Positions 49,230 through 56,997 of a DNA stretch of 64,000 nt are shown here, piece by piece. The position numbers were made by a program, and so were the translations under genes. Origin of the DNA: JABMOV01 sp964344305 (GTDB lineage: Bacteria > Fidelibacterota > Marinisomatia > Marinisomatales > JABMOV01); contig CAYFMT010000009.1 of the NCBI GenBank assembly GCA_964344305.1, forward strand, positions 20,550 to 84,549, given 5' to 3'. How positions within the stretch are numbered: the first letter of the stretch is position 1; each line of letters begins with the position of its first letter. The notes beneath the pieces are model-generated. The model ran no database searches. It saw only the letters and a program-made list of their open reading frames with translations, and was not told where the DNA came from.

Positions 49230-51698
49230 ATGAAAATAAGACAAACACATTTTTTATTTATCACACTCATACTGACATTTGCTTATGCTCAATCGCATGG
49301 CGGCGGAAAAAGAAATATGCCTGCCATTGGAATGATTGAAGGAACCGTTCTGGATTCAACCACGAATAAACCCATTGAATATGTGTCAGTGTCACTGGTG
49401 AGTATTCGGACCAATGACATTGTGACAGGTGGAATATCCAATCCCAAGGGTGAATTCCATATCAACGATATTCCTTTAGGTCAGTACAATGTGGTGATAG
49501 AGTTCATTGGATACACCCCCAAAACAGTAGGTCCCATTTTGCTTTCTCCCCGTGGTGAGGGTATTGAACAAAATCTTGGACAATTGTATTTATCATCCAC
49601 TTCTCTTGAACTCTCAGAAATCGATGTGGAAGGTGAGCGACCACTCTTTTCACAGACCATAGAAAAAAAGATATTTAATGTTGAACAAAATACCCTATCC
49701 ACCGGGGGATCCGCACTGGATGTTCTGAGACAGGTTCCTGGAGTGGATGTGGATATTGACGGTAATGTATCTGTTCGTGGAAATTCCAATGTGAATATTC
49801 TTTTGGATGGAAAACCGTCCAGTATGACATCAGGTGACAGTGAAATGCTGCTGGAAAATATCCCTGCAGATAATATCCAGGATGTGGAGGTTCTGACAAA
49901 TCCCTCTGCCAAGTATGACCCGGATGGTATGGCTGGCATTATCAATATTGTACTAAAAGAAAACAAGTTTGCAGGACTCAATGGTAACCTGAACTCCACA
50001 TTGAGCAGTAATGGAGGGATCAATGGTTCCGGACAGGTGAACTTCAGGAATGAGAAAGTGAATGCCTATATCAATTCTGGTATTCGCAAGGATGTCCGTG
50101 GAGCTTCAGGTGACACTCACAAAGAAACATTTTCCCCTGACACTGTTATGTTGGATCAGAGCGTCAGTGGTGATCGGGGAGGAGAATCCTTTCTTATTAA
50201 AGCGGGACTGGAATATTATCTGACTCGCAAAACAACTGTGGGATTAACTATTTCACGAAACAATCGAACCCACGATCATAGCCGCCGTGTCGATGCTGTT
50301 GAAATGGATACAACAACTCTGGAGTACTATAGAAACTCCGTCCATGGCAGTGATCGTGTGTCCAATGATCTAACCATATCATTTGATCAAAAATTCACTG
50401 ACCCTAAACAAACATTATCTGCCTTGGCATTCATTTCCAGTGGCTCAAATGACTACTATGATGAGCAGGAATCTCACCCCCTTCCGGGATATGAAGGACT
50501 GGTAGATGCGTTGCCGGAAAAATCCGATCAGATCAGAGCGGACACGGATATCAATCTTCAGGTGGATTATGTTCATCCACTGGGGAAAGAAGGCAAGATC
50601 GAGGCAGGGTATAAAGGGATCATTAATACGCTGGATACGGATTATGAAACATTTGAATGGGTCGACAGCACCAATTCATTTGTCCTGGATCCCGATCGCA
50701 GCAATCACTTTATTTTTGAAGAGAATATCCAGAGCGCCTATTCACAGCTGAGTCACAAGATTGGTCCTTTTGGGTACATGGTTGGACTTCGAATGGAAAG
50801 TGCCACCAATTTATCCAGGTTGGAGGATACAGATAAATCATTTAAAAATCCTTATACAAGCCTGTTCCCCAGTGGGTCTATTTCCTATGGTCCACCAAAA
50901 CTGCTTCAGGTACAGGCAAGCTATTCCAAGCGGATAAGGCGACCCAGGTCAAGACAACTGAATCCAACTATCAGACAATTTGATCAATACAGCATGCGAA
51001 CCGGAAATCCATTCCTGAAGCCGGAGTACATTGATGTGAGCGAGCTGAATTTTTCGCTTTTTAAAAATGGGCTGTCCTTTTCTCTAGGGTTCTATTATCG
51101 AAATGTGACAGACAGGATCAGTCGTCACAAATTCTCTAATGATGAGGGTGTCACAGTTGTTACCTATGCCAACTATGACAATACTCAGTCCTACGGTACG
51201 GAGTTTATCCTGTCGGGGTCCCTTGGGAAGCAATTTAGAATCATGTTAAGCTCCAATATTTACACCGATGAAACCCAGGCATCCGGTGTTTCTGATGAAG
51301 ATATATCCCACACCTCAACAGGGTATAACGGCCGATTTACAACGACCTGGATGATGACACCAACCACGGAATTAATGCTCATGGGATTTTACCGTTCTCC
51401 CAGGGATATCCCATTTGGAGAAATAAAATCCATGTCTTTCACAAGCCTTTCTTTAAAGAAAAAATTTGCCAGGGATCGGTTTTCAGTTTCTTTTCGGATG
51501 AATGATCTGTTCAATACCATGGGATTCCGATACACCACATGGGATGATCATTATTTTCAGGATATGGAAAGGAAGTTCGAGAGTCAGGTCCTGTCCGTTT
51601 CACTGGAGTACAGGTTTGGAAAAATGGAGGACCGAAGCCGCTATAGCCGCCGGAATCAATCCGGTAATGGAGGCGGTGAAGACTTTGAAATGGAATAA
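49230..51698 (+). CDS. TonB-receptor-like outer-membrane barrel with carboxypeptidase-regulatory-like domain
   Basis: The 822-residue protein has a signal peptide (KIRQTHFLFITLILTFAYAQS) and a carboxypeptidase-D regulatory-like domain (about 32-115: IEGTVLDSTTNKPIEYVSVSL..., GYTPKT). Next comes a plug-like domain (GSALDVLRQVPGVDVDIDGNVSVRGNSNVNILLDGKPS...IPADNIQDVEVLTNPSAKYDPDGMAGIINIVLKE, about 162-250), then a barrel of the 'outer membrane protein beta-barrel' family. This build is common in FCB bacteria for uptake of large or chelated substrates. No typical TonB box is evident after the signal peptide. The ligand is unknown; it is followed 61 bases later by a DUF3078 protein. Confidence 0.88.
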   Translation: MKIRQTHFLFITLILTFAYAQSHGGGKRNMPAIGMIEGTVLDSTTNKPIEYVSVSLVSIRTNDIVTGGISNPKGEFHINDIPLGQYNVVIEFIGYTPKTVGPILLSPRGEGIEQNLGQLYLSSTSLELSEIDVEGERPLFSQTIEKKIFNVEQNTLSTGGSALDVLRQVPGVDVDIDGNVSVRGNSNVNILLDGKPSSMTSGDSEMLLENIPADNIQDVEVLTNPSAKYDPDGMAGIINIVLKENKFAGLNGNLNSTLSSNGGINGSGQVNFRNEKVNAYINSGIRKDVRGASGDTHKETFSPDTVMLDQSVSGDRGGESFLIKAGLEYYLTRKTTVGLTISRNNRTHDHSRRVDAVEMDTTTLEYYRNSVHGSDRVSNDLTISFDQKFTDPKQTLSALAFISSGSNDYYDEQESHPLPGYEGLVDALPEKSDQIRADTDINLQVDYVHPLGKEGKIEAGYKGIINTLDTDYETFEWVDSTNSFVLDPDRSNHFIFEENIQSAYSQLSHKIGPFGYMVGLRMESATNLSRLEDTDKSFKNPYTSLFPSGSISYGPPKLLQVQASYSKRIRRPRSRQLNPTIRQFDQYSMRTGNPFLKPEYIDVSELNFSLFKNGLSFSLGFYYRNVTDRISRHKFSNDEGVTVVTYANYDNTQSYGTEFILSGSLGKQFRIMLSSNIYTDETQASGVSDEDISHTSTGYNGRFTTTWMMTPTTELMLMGFYRSPRDIPFGEIKSMSFTSLSLKKKFARDRFSVSFRMNDLFNTMGFRYTTWDDHYFQDMERKFESQVLSVSLEYRFGKMEDRSRYSRRNQSGNGGGEDFEME

Positions 51699-51759
51699 TG
51701 ATTTCTGGTTGTAAAACCATTAGTTTTTTCGCTTGTTAACCAAACCAAGAGTATAGAAT

Positions 51760-52569
51760 ATGAACATAAAATCCCTGTCACTTTTCCTGTTTTCACAAAT
51801 TTTTCTATTCGGTCAGGCCGAACCGGTCGTATCAAAATCCATGATTGGATCCATCAATTATAATCAGACAGCGCATGACAACTGGGCCCAGGGAGGAGAA
51901 GATGTCCTGTCCTGGTTTTTTGATGTAAAAGGGGACTATAAAAAGGAAGCGGATGCGTATGTATTACAGGGATCCGGTCATGCCAATTACGGACGCACAA
52001 AAATCAGTGATGCAGATGCAAGAAAATCATCAGATGAGTTAAAGCTGGATCTGTTGTACACACGGAAACTGGGATGGACAGTAGACCCTTATGTGTCAGC
52101 ACAATTGCTTACACAGATTGCACCGGGGTATGTGTTGACAGATTCAGGGGATGTACAGGTGTCTGCTTTTATGGATCCGGGTTATATGAATCAAACACTC
52201 GGTATTGGTTATTCTGTTGGTGAGGGACTGGCATTACGTGCCGGTGCTTCATTGAAGGAGACAGTATCAGATAATTACCCCAATTCACCCGATGACGAAA
52301 AGATGAAGACAGAATTTGGTTTTATGGGTGAAGTGGATTTCAAAAAGCAGCTTGGGGAAAAATCCGTCATAACATCAGAAATTGACCTGTTTTCAAATCT
52401 GGATGGATTGGAAGCCATTGATGTTATCTGGGATACGAATATCAATTCAAAGGTATCTGAGTACATCCAGTTTGGATTTCAATACAAAGTATTCTATGAT
52501 CAGGATGTGTCGGTTAAGAGGCAGATCAAGTCTGTTATTTCCCTGGGATTGAGCTACACGATATTATAA
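51760..52569 (+). CDS. DUF3078 family envelope protein
   Basis: The 269-residue protein has a signal peptide (NIKSLSLFLFSQIFLFGQAE). YNQTAHDNWAQGGEDVLSWFFDVKGDYKKE is the DUF3078 hallmark (N-W-A-x-G-G-E), a family nearly confined to Bacteroidota and relatives. Alternating strands (KLDLLYTRKLGWTVDPYVSAQLLT, GYMNQTLGIGYSVGEGLALRAGASLKE, YIQFGFQYKVFYDQDV, VISLGLSYTIL) point to an outer-membrane barrel. Its place after the TonB-receptor-like gene suggests co-expression. The function of the family is not established. Confidence 0.85.
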   Translation: MNIKSLSLFLFSQIFLFGQAEPVVSKSMIGSINYNQTAHDNWAQGGEDVLSWFFDVKGDYKKEADAYVLQGSGHANYGRTKISDADARKSSDELKLDLLYTRKLGWTVDPYVSAQLLTQIAPGYVLTDSGDVQVSAFMDPGYMNQTLGIGYSVGEGLALRAGASLKETVSDNYPNSPDDEKMKTEFGFMGEVDFKKQLGEKSVITSEIDLFSNLDGLEAIDVIWDTNINSKVSEYIQFGFQYKVFYDQDVSVKRQIKSVISLGLSYTIL

Positions 52570-52595
52570 ACACAATAATTTCATCTTACAAAATT

Positions 52596-52617
52596 GTCAT
52601 GATCTCTTTTTCATGAC
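52596..52617 (+). repeat. Small hairpin after DUF3078 gene
   Basis: The stem GTCATGA (52596-52602)/TCATGAC (52611-52617) encloses TCTCTTTT. It lies 26 bases after the DUF3078 stop and just before a stronger hairpin at 52631. There is no T-run after it. Confidence 0.4.
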
Positions 52618-52630
52618 ATAACAACGAATC

Positions 52631-52668
52631 ATAAATCCCCGATGATTGCGAGGTCAGCGGGGATTTAT
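52631..52668 (+). terminator. Hairpin terminator between convergent genes
   Basis: A perfect 11-bp stem ATAAATCCCCG (52631-52641)/CGGGGATTTAT (52658-52668) has a 16-base loop and is followed by ATTTAATAAAA. It lies between the DUF3078 gene (+) and arsM (-). The T-run is interrupted, so termination strength is uncertain. Confidence 0.55.
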
Positions 52669-52748
52669 ATTTAATAAAAATGTGTCATAATCCCCAAATC
52701 ATGACTTATAAAAAATGACAAACCCCAAAGGTCTAGAGATCATTTCAA

Positions 52749-53636
52749 TCAACAACAACCACTGTCCGTATTGCAGCATTGAGAATCTGATAACTCAGAA
52801 AGTGAGATTCTCTTTTTGGTCTGTTTATTCCCCGGTTTTTCTCCATACACCGTTATGCTGAAAATACCGGTCTCACCGGTGAGAAAATCCTTTTGCTCTT
52901 TTTCGGACAGGTACTTGCTCAGGATGTCCGTTGGAATGGTGATGGGTTTCTCTTTTTGAATGGTGATGTGTTGAAATCCAATAGACTCAAAGAGTTGGAT
53001 ATAATCATCTTTCTGTATGGCCCCGGCTACACAACCGGCATACATTTCTGCATCTGCCTTAAGTGAGGGTGGAAGTTGCCCCACAAGGACTATATCCGAT
53101 ATACTGAAATGACCTCCCGGTTTAAGTGTCCTGAAAATTTCACTAATGACCTGCTTTTTATTGGGGACAAGGTTTAACACACAATTACTCACGATGACAT
53201 CTGCCACATCATTGTTCACGGGCATATTGTCGATATCACCTTCCCGGAATTCCACATTATTGTACCCAAGGTTTTCTGCATTCAATCGGGCTTTATGAAT
53301 CATGTCAGGGGTGAAATCTATTCCGATGACTTTGCCTTCTGTCCCAGTTTCAGAACGGGCAACAAAACAATCATTTCCTGCACCGGAACCAAGATCGATC
53401 ACCGTATCACCTTTTTGGATCTGTGCAAATTGAGTGGGGAGTCCGCAACCCAGACCCAGATCTGCCTCGTTTTCATATCCATCTACGTCTGAATAGTCAT
53501 CCATCATGATATTATAGACTTTGTTGGAAGTGGACGTGGCCCCACAGCAGGAGGAGGCATTCTCTGCTTTTTCCTGGTGGGCAATGGTTGCATACTTATC
53601 TTTAACAATTTGTTTTAATTCATTTTCATCTTTCAT
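52749..53636 (-). CDS. arsM: Arsenite methyltransferase ArsM
   Basis: The 295-residue protein is SAM-dependent, with motif I VIDLGSGAGNDCFVA (about 80-94) and later FRTLKPGGHFSISDIVL. Family-specific features are SSCCGATSTS and YDDYSDV-like GYENEADLGLGCGLP (about 50-66), SNCVLNLVPNKK (third conserved Cys) and MYAGCVAGAIQKDDY (fourth Cys); these cysteines bind As(III). The tail ends CCNTDSGCC, a Cys-rich addition that may bind arsenic. The ATG at 53636 after GAAAGG is preferred over the one at 53669, which overlaps arsR. It methylates arsenite, giving volatile or exportable forms, and is controlled by the upstream arsR. Confidence 0.93.
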   Translation of the reverse strand: MKDENELKQIVKDKYATIAHQEKAENASSCCGATSTSNKVYNIMMDDYSDVDGYENEADLGLGCGLPTQFAQIQKGDTVIDLGSGAGNDCFVARSETGTEGKVIGIDFTPDMIHKARLNAENLGYNNVEFREGDIDNMPVNNDVADVIVSNCVLNLVPNKKQVISEIFRTLKPGGHFSISDIVLVGQLPPSLKADAEMYAGCVAGAIQKDDYIQLFESIGFQHITIQKEKPITIPTDILSKYLSEKEQKDFLTGETGIFSITVYGEKPGNKQTKKRISLSELSDSQCCNTDSGCC

Positions 53637-53661
53637 AAAAGTGCCTTTCAAAAATGTTAGA

Positions 53662-53952
53662 TTATGCATCCTGGTTTAAAAAGTCCATCAACATCTTTTT
53701 TACGTCTGACCATCGCTCAGTGGAAATGCAGTAACAGACTCGCGGACCGTCAATAGTTCCCTTGATAAGACCAAGGTTTTTTAACCCCTTCAGATGCTGA
53801 GAAATGGTAGGTTGTGCCAGTCCAATTTCATTCACAAGATCACCACAGATACATGCATTGGATTTGAACAAATGCTGAATAATGGCCACTCTTGCTGGAT
53901 GGCTGAATGCTTTTGCCAGTGACGCGATACTGGATTGATCTTCTGTGTACAT
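53662..53952 (-). CDS. arsR: ArsR family metalloregulator
   Basis: The 96-residue winged-helix repressor has LAKAFSHPARVAIIQHLFKSNACICGDLVNEIGLAQPTISQHLKGLKNLGLIKG, the full ArsR DNA-binding region. The C-x-C pair in NACICGDL sits at the alpha-3 metal site (ELCVCDL in the classical form), so As(III) or a similar metalloid is a plausible signal. An additional pair, VCYCIS, lies in the wing region. The ATG at 53952 is preferred to a TTG one codon before. It is transcribed with arsM and faces a palindromic operator 30-45 bases upstream. Confidence 0.93.
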   Translation of the reverse strand: MYTEDQSSIASLAKAFSHPARVAIIQHLFKSNACICGDLVNEIGLAQPTISQHLKGLKNLGLIKGTIDGPRVCYCISTERWSDVKKMLMDFLNQDA

Positions 53953-53981
53953 CAAGGGTTATAAAAATCTTTAATTGTATT

Positions 53982-53997
53982 ATCGCAATATTACGAT
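53982..53997 (-). promoter_or_regulatory. Probable ArsR operator
   Basis: The near-perfect 16-base dyad ATCGCAAT/ATTACGAT (one mismatch between half-sites) lies 30 bases upstream of the arsR ATG in an AT-rich stretch. It resembles the ATCGYAATATTRCGAT operators of FCB-type ArsR proteins, so autoregulation of arsR-arsM is likely. Confidence 0.7.
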
Positions 53998-54022
53998 TAA
54001 TAATTTAATAAGACAATTTGTT

Positions 54023-54053
54023 AATAAAAAACCCGGATGAAATCACCCGGGTT
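54023..54053 (-). terminator. Rho-independent terminator (minus strand)
   Basis: The stem AACCCGG (54030-54036)/CCGGGTT (54047-54053), read on the minus strand, is followed by TTTTTTATT. It lies 32 bases after the stop of the minus-strand gene at 54085. Confidence 0.8.
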
Positions 54054-54084
54054 CTTCCGTTTACGATTCTTCGCGAATCAGCAT

Positions 54085-54576
54085 TTAGTTTGGACTGGCA
54101 TAGGTCAGGTTGCTGTCCTCTTCACTTTCAATTCGGATTTCAGCAAATCCGCTTCCAGATTCATCACGCAGGTTATCTCCCTGATCCTCTGGGGCTTTCA
54201 CAAGATCATCTGCGGTATTCGTGCTATACTCATTTCCATTCCACACGAATGTTTCTCCAGGACCATACAATGCACGTGCTTTAGCAAATGCCTGTTGAAA
54301 CGTGTCCCCCTTTACTTCCTGATCCATTTCCTTGAATTCATCCACAATGGTGGTGAGCTCAGGGAAAGTTGACTCAGGTGTCTTCACTACCACTTCATCC
54401 CGGATTACCGGTTGGGGTGTGGATTTTGGAATGACATAACTGGTAGTGGGTTTATAGACCGTTTTTTGGGTCGGGGTAGGGCGGTGTTGATGAATGACAA
54501 GGGAAACAATCACAATCACCGCCGCCCCTGTTAACGCGAAACCAAGTTTCATGGAAGTGTTCGCATTTCTTTTCAT
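54085..54576 (-). CDS. Membrane-anchored protein of unknown function
   Basis: The 163-residue protein has one N-terminal transmembrane helix (LGFALTGAAVIVIVSLVI, about 11-28). A Pro/Thr/Lys-rich linker (HRPTPTQKTVYKPTTSYVIPKSTPQP) follows, then a helical segment FPELTTIVDEFKEMDQEVKGDTFQQAFAKARALYGPGETFVWNGNEYST. The last 40 residues are very acidic. GPGETFVWNGNEYSTN recalls a short 'FxWNGxxYxT' motif seen in small FCB proteins, but I cannot name a family. A strong Shine-Dalgarno (GGAGAATCCT) precedes the ATG, and a terminator follows, so it is a single-gene transcript. Confidence 0.78.
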   Translation of the reverse strand: MKRNANTSMKLGFALTGAAVIVIVSLVIHQHRPTPTQKTVYKPTTSYVIPKSTPQPVIRDEVVVKTPESTFPELTTIVDEFKEMDQEVKGDTFQQAFAKARALYGPGETFVWNGNEYSTNTADDLVKAPEDQGDNLRDESGSGFAEIRIESEEDSNLTYASPN

Positions 54577-54901
54577 AGGATTCTCCTTACTTTTAGTTAG
54601 TTATCGATCAACATGCCATTCTACATGAAGCAGGAGAAACAGTTCCGAAAATATTCAATGGGAATTAAAAGAGTGATGTATAACCGGAGAGATGAAAAAA
54701 GGCGACGCAGTGTTGATCGAATATCATAGAAGAATCATCCTATGAAAATGCGCCGCCTTTCCAAAATTTACGATGAATTGAAGAGAAAATACTTACAAGA
54801 AACTAATGGAAAAGTGTTCTGAAATTGTAGGTAACTCATTTTTGAGTTACTAAATTTACAGTTCAATATTTTCCACGTGTTTAAGATTAGGAGGAAGGAA
54901 G
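54577..54901. other. Intergenic region upstream of the tandem GAPDH genes
   Basis: These 325 bases hold no credible gene. A long hairpin lies at 54698-54760: AAAGGCG-A-CGC pairs with GCG-C-CGCCTTT, with an inner CATAG/CTATG stem. Read on the minus strand it ends in CGCCTTTTTTC, so it could terminate minus-strand transcription or a small RNA. The final 20 bases contain AGGAGGAAG, the Shine-Dalgarno for the first GAPDH gene. Confidence 0.45.
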
Positions 54902-55921
54902 ATGACGAAACCCGTAAAAATCGGTCTGGTTGGATTCGGTCGCATAGGTCGAAACCTCTTCCGGTTGGGATATAAAAATCCAAAATTCCAGTTCACGGTC
55001 ATCAGTGATTTTGGAAAACCGGAAGTCCTTAGGTATTTATTTGTAAGAGATTCAGTTCATGGTGTAGTGCAGGATAAAATTGAGATAGATGGAAATTATC
55101 TTGTGATAAATGGACAAAAAACCCGCGTCGTCCAGGGTGGAGAACCCGGTTCCATTCCCTGGGATGCCTTTGATGTGGATGTGGTCATAGAGGCAACAGG
55201 AAAATACCGTGAAGCATCAGAATTAAAGAAATATCTGGATTCAGGTGCCAAACGTGTATTTGTTACTGTACCCCCAGAGAATGAAATAGACAGAATTGTT
55301 ATCCATGGGATAAATGAAGACACCATTGATGTAAACGATAAAATTGTATCCACATCATCCTCAACAACCCATGTATTGGCGCTTATGCTGAAAATGCTGG
55401 ACGAGAATTACGGAGTGAAACGTGCCATGATGACCACGGTTCATGCCTACACATCCGATCAGCCACTTGCAGATGCCGTACGTTCTGACCTGCGTCGCAG
55501 CCGTTCAGCTGTGGAAAATATTATTCCAAATACCACATGGTCACCCCAGCTGGTGGAAGAAATCATGCCGCAGTTTAAAGGAAAGCTGGAAGGCATTGCA
55601 TTTAATGTTCCAGTTCCCGATGGCTCTTGTGTGGATCTCACAACTGAATTGGAAAAAATGCCTACCGTGGATGAAGTAAATGCTGTTGTGAAGACCTATG
55701 CTGAAAACGAACTAAAAGGGATCGTCGGTTATACATCAGATCCCATTGTTTCCAGTGACATTATAGGTACAAGCGAAACGATGACTTTCGACAGCAAAGC
55801 AACCATGATTGCCTGTGATGAAATGCTTAAGACAGTTTGCTGGTATGACAACGGTTGGGGGTATTCAAAACGCATCCTTGATTTACTGGAAGCATACAAT
55901 GATTTGGAGGTGGCATCATGA
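54902..55921 (+). CDS. GAPDH paralogue lacking the catalytic cysteine (probable pseudoenzyme or altered activity)
   Basis: The 339-residue protein has the full GAPDH fold: GLVGFGRIGRNLFR (NAD-binding), VIEATGKYREA, VHAYTSDQPLADA (catalytic His kept), GIAFNVPVPDGSCVDL and a C-terminal WYDNGWGYSKRI. In the active-site helix the usual SNASCTTNCLAP is STSSSTTHVLAL here: the nucleophile position (residue 154, codon TCA at 55361) is serine, and the following conserved N-C pair is H-V. NEWGYS is changed to NGWGYS. The frame is intact with strong conservation elsewhere, so this is not a decaying copy. It overlaps the canonical gap gene by four bases and may form mixed tetramers with it. A Shine-Dalgarno AGGAGG is present. 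Confidence 0.9.
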   Translation: MTKPVKIGLVGFGRIGRNLFRLGYKNPKFQFTVISDFGKPEVLRYLFVRDSVHGVVQDKIEIDGNYLVINGQKTRVVQGGEPGSIPWDAFDVDVVIEATGKYREASELKKYLDSGAKRVFVTVPPENEIDRIVIHGINEDTIDVNDKIVSTSSSTTHVLALMLKMLDENYGVKRAMMTTVHAYTSDQPLADAVRSDLRRSRSAVENIIPNTTWSPQLVEEIMPQFKGKLEGIAFNVPVPDGSCVDLTTELEKMPTVDEVNAVVKTYAENELKGIVGYTSDPIVSSDIIGTSETMTFDSKATMIACDEMLKTVCWYDNGWGYSKRILDLLEAYNDLEVAS

Positions 55922-56919
55922 AAGTAGCCATTAATGGATTTGGACGTATTGGACGGTCCGTGTTTCGTATCCTGAATGAAAAAAACACAGTGGATGTTGT
56001 GGCTATCAATGATTTGACAACGCCTGATATGTTGGAGTACCTGCTGAAATACGATACAGTTATGGGACGCTTCAAGGATACGGTCACTCTTGAAAACGAC
56101 CAGCTCAAAACATCAAACAATACGGTAAAGATGCTGGCGGAAAGAAATCCTGCTGACCTTCCATGGAAAGAAATGGGTGTAGACATTGTTATCGAAGCCA
56201 CAGGTGTTTTCAGGAAGAGAGAACAGATTCAACAGCATATTGATGCCGGGGCAAATCGCGTGATCCTGACTGTCCCAGCAAAAGATGAGATCGATTATAC
56301 AGTCGTCATTGGCGTGAATGATGAAGGACTAAAACCCGAGCACAAGATTGTGAGCAATGCCAGTTGTACAACCAATTGTCTTGCCCCCATGGCAAAAGTC
56401 CTGGAGGACAATTTTGGTATCGATCGCGGTGTTATCAATACCATCCATGCTTACACAAATGATCAGCGTTTGGCTGACGTACCTCACTCCGATTGGAGAC
56501 GGGCACGAGCAGCTGCTGAAAATGTCATTCCAACCACAACCGGCGCTGCTAGAGCCGTTGGCAAGGTATTACCGGAACTGAATGGAAAACTGGATGGAAT
56601 TGCCATGCGTGTTCCTGTACCGGATGGTTCTGTGGTTGATTTTGTCGTGAGACTGAATCAGGATGTCACCGCCGATCAAATCAATGACGCTGTACTTGAA
56701 TCAGCCAGATCATCCCGTATGAAAAACATCCTCGAGTATTCCGAAATGCCTGTGGTGTCATCCGATATTATCGGGAATTCACATTCATCCATTTTTGATG
56801 CTCCCTTTACCAAAGTGGTAGAAGGAAACCTTGTCAAAACCCTAAACTGGTATGACAATGAATGGGGATACTCAAATCGTGTGGTAGATTTGATTGACCT
56901 GTTAGGTGGATTGAATTAA
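55918..56919 (+). CDS. gap: Glyceraldehyde-3-phosphate dehydrogenase, canonical
   Basis: The 333-residue type I GAPDH has INGFGRIGRSVFRIL (NAD-binding), VIEATGVFRKR and the active-site KIVSNASCTTNCLAPMAKVL with Cys150. The catalytic His is in NTIHAYTNDQRLAD, and GAARAVGKVLPELNGKLDGIAMRVP and WYDNEWGYSNRVVDL complete the family set. It oxidises glyceraldehyde-3-phosphate in glycolysis or the reverse in gluconeogenesis. It is translationally coupled to the cysteine-less paralogue (ATGA overlap), and other glycolytic genes follow at 59-61 kb. Confidence 0.96.
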   Translation: MKVAINGFGRIGRSVFRILNEKNTVDVVAINDLTTPDMLEYLLKYDTVMGRFKDTVTLENDQLKTSNNTVKMLAERNPADLPWKEMGVDIVIEATGVFRKREQIQQHIDAGANRVILTVPAKDEIDYTVVIGVNDEGLKPEHKIVSNASCTTNCLAPMAKVLEDNFGIDRGVINTIHAYTNDQRLADVPHSDWRRARAAAENVIPTTTGAARAVGKVLPELNGKLDGIAMRVPVPDGSVVDFVVRLNQDVTADQINDAVLESARSSRMKNILEYSEMPVVSSDIIGNSHSSIFDAPFTKVVEGNLVKTLNWYDNEWGYSNRVVDLIDLLGGLN

Positions 56920-56944
56920 TAGACGTTTGTCTTTTAAATATGAA

Positions 56945-56978
56945 GTCCCGATACGGATGTGTCGGGACTTTTTATTTA
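56945..56978 (+). terminator. Rho-independent terminator made of the TCCCGA palindrome
   Basis: The stem GTCCCGA.TAC/GTG.TCGGGAC (56945-56968) is followed by TTTTTATTTA, 26 bases after the gap stop. The stem belongs to the dispersed TCCCGACA/TGTCGGGA family also found at 3403, in the broken tRNA copies near 41.5 and 41.9 kb, and in a variant at 61463. Confidence 0.85.
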
Positions 56979-56997
56979 TACAACCATGCGATAGGTG

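Noticed and set aside
49481..50023. A 180-codon minus-strand frame opposite the TonB-receptor-like gene
   Set aside because: Serine- and leucine-rich shadow of the barrel gene, with no start context or motif.
54768..54983. A 71-codon minus-strand frame overlapping the first GAPDH start
   Set aside because: Starts inside the conserved GAPDH N-terminus and has no protein-like composition; only a hairpin of possible interest lies nearby.
54902..55921. The first GAPDH as a decaying pseudogene
   Set aside because: The frame is full length, has an excellent Shine-Dalgarno, is coupled to the next gene and keeps NAD and His motifs; the change is focused on the active-site cysteine region.
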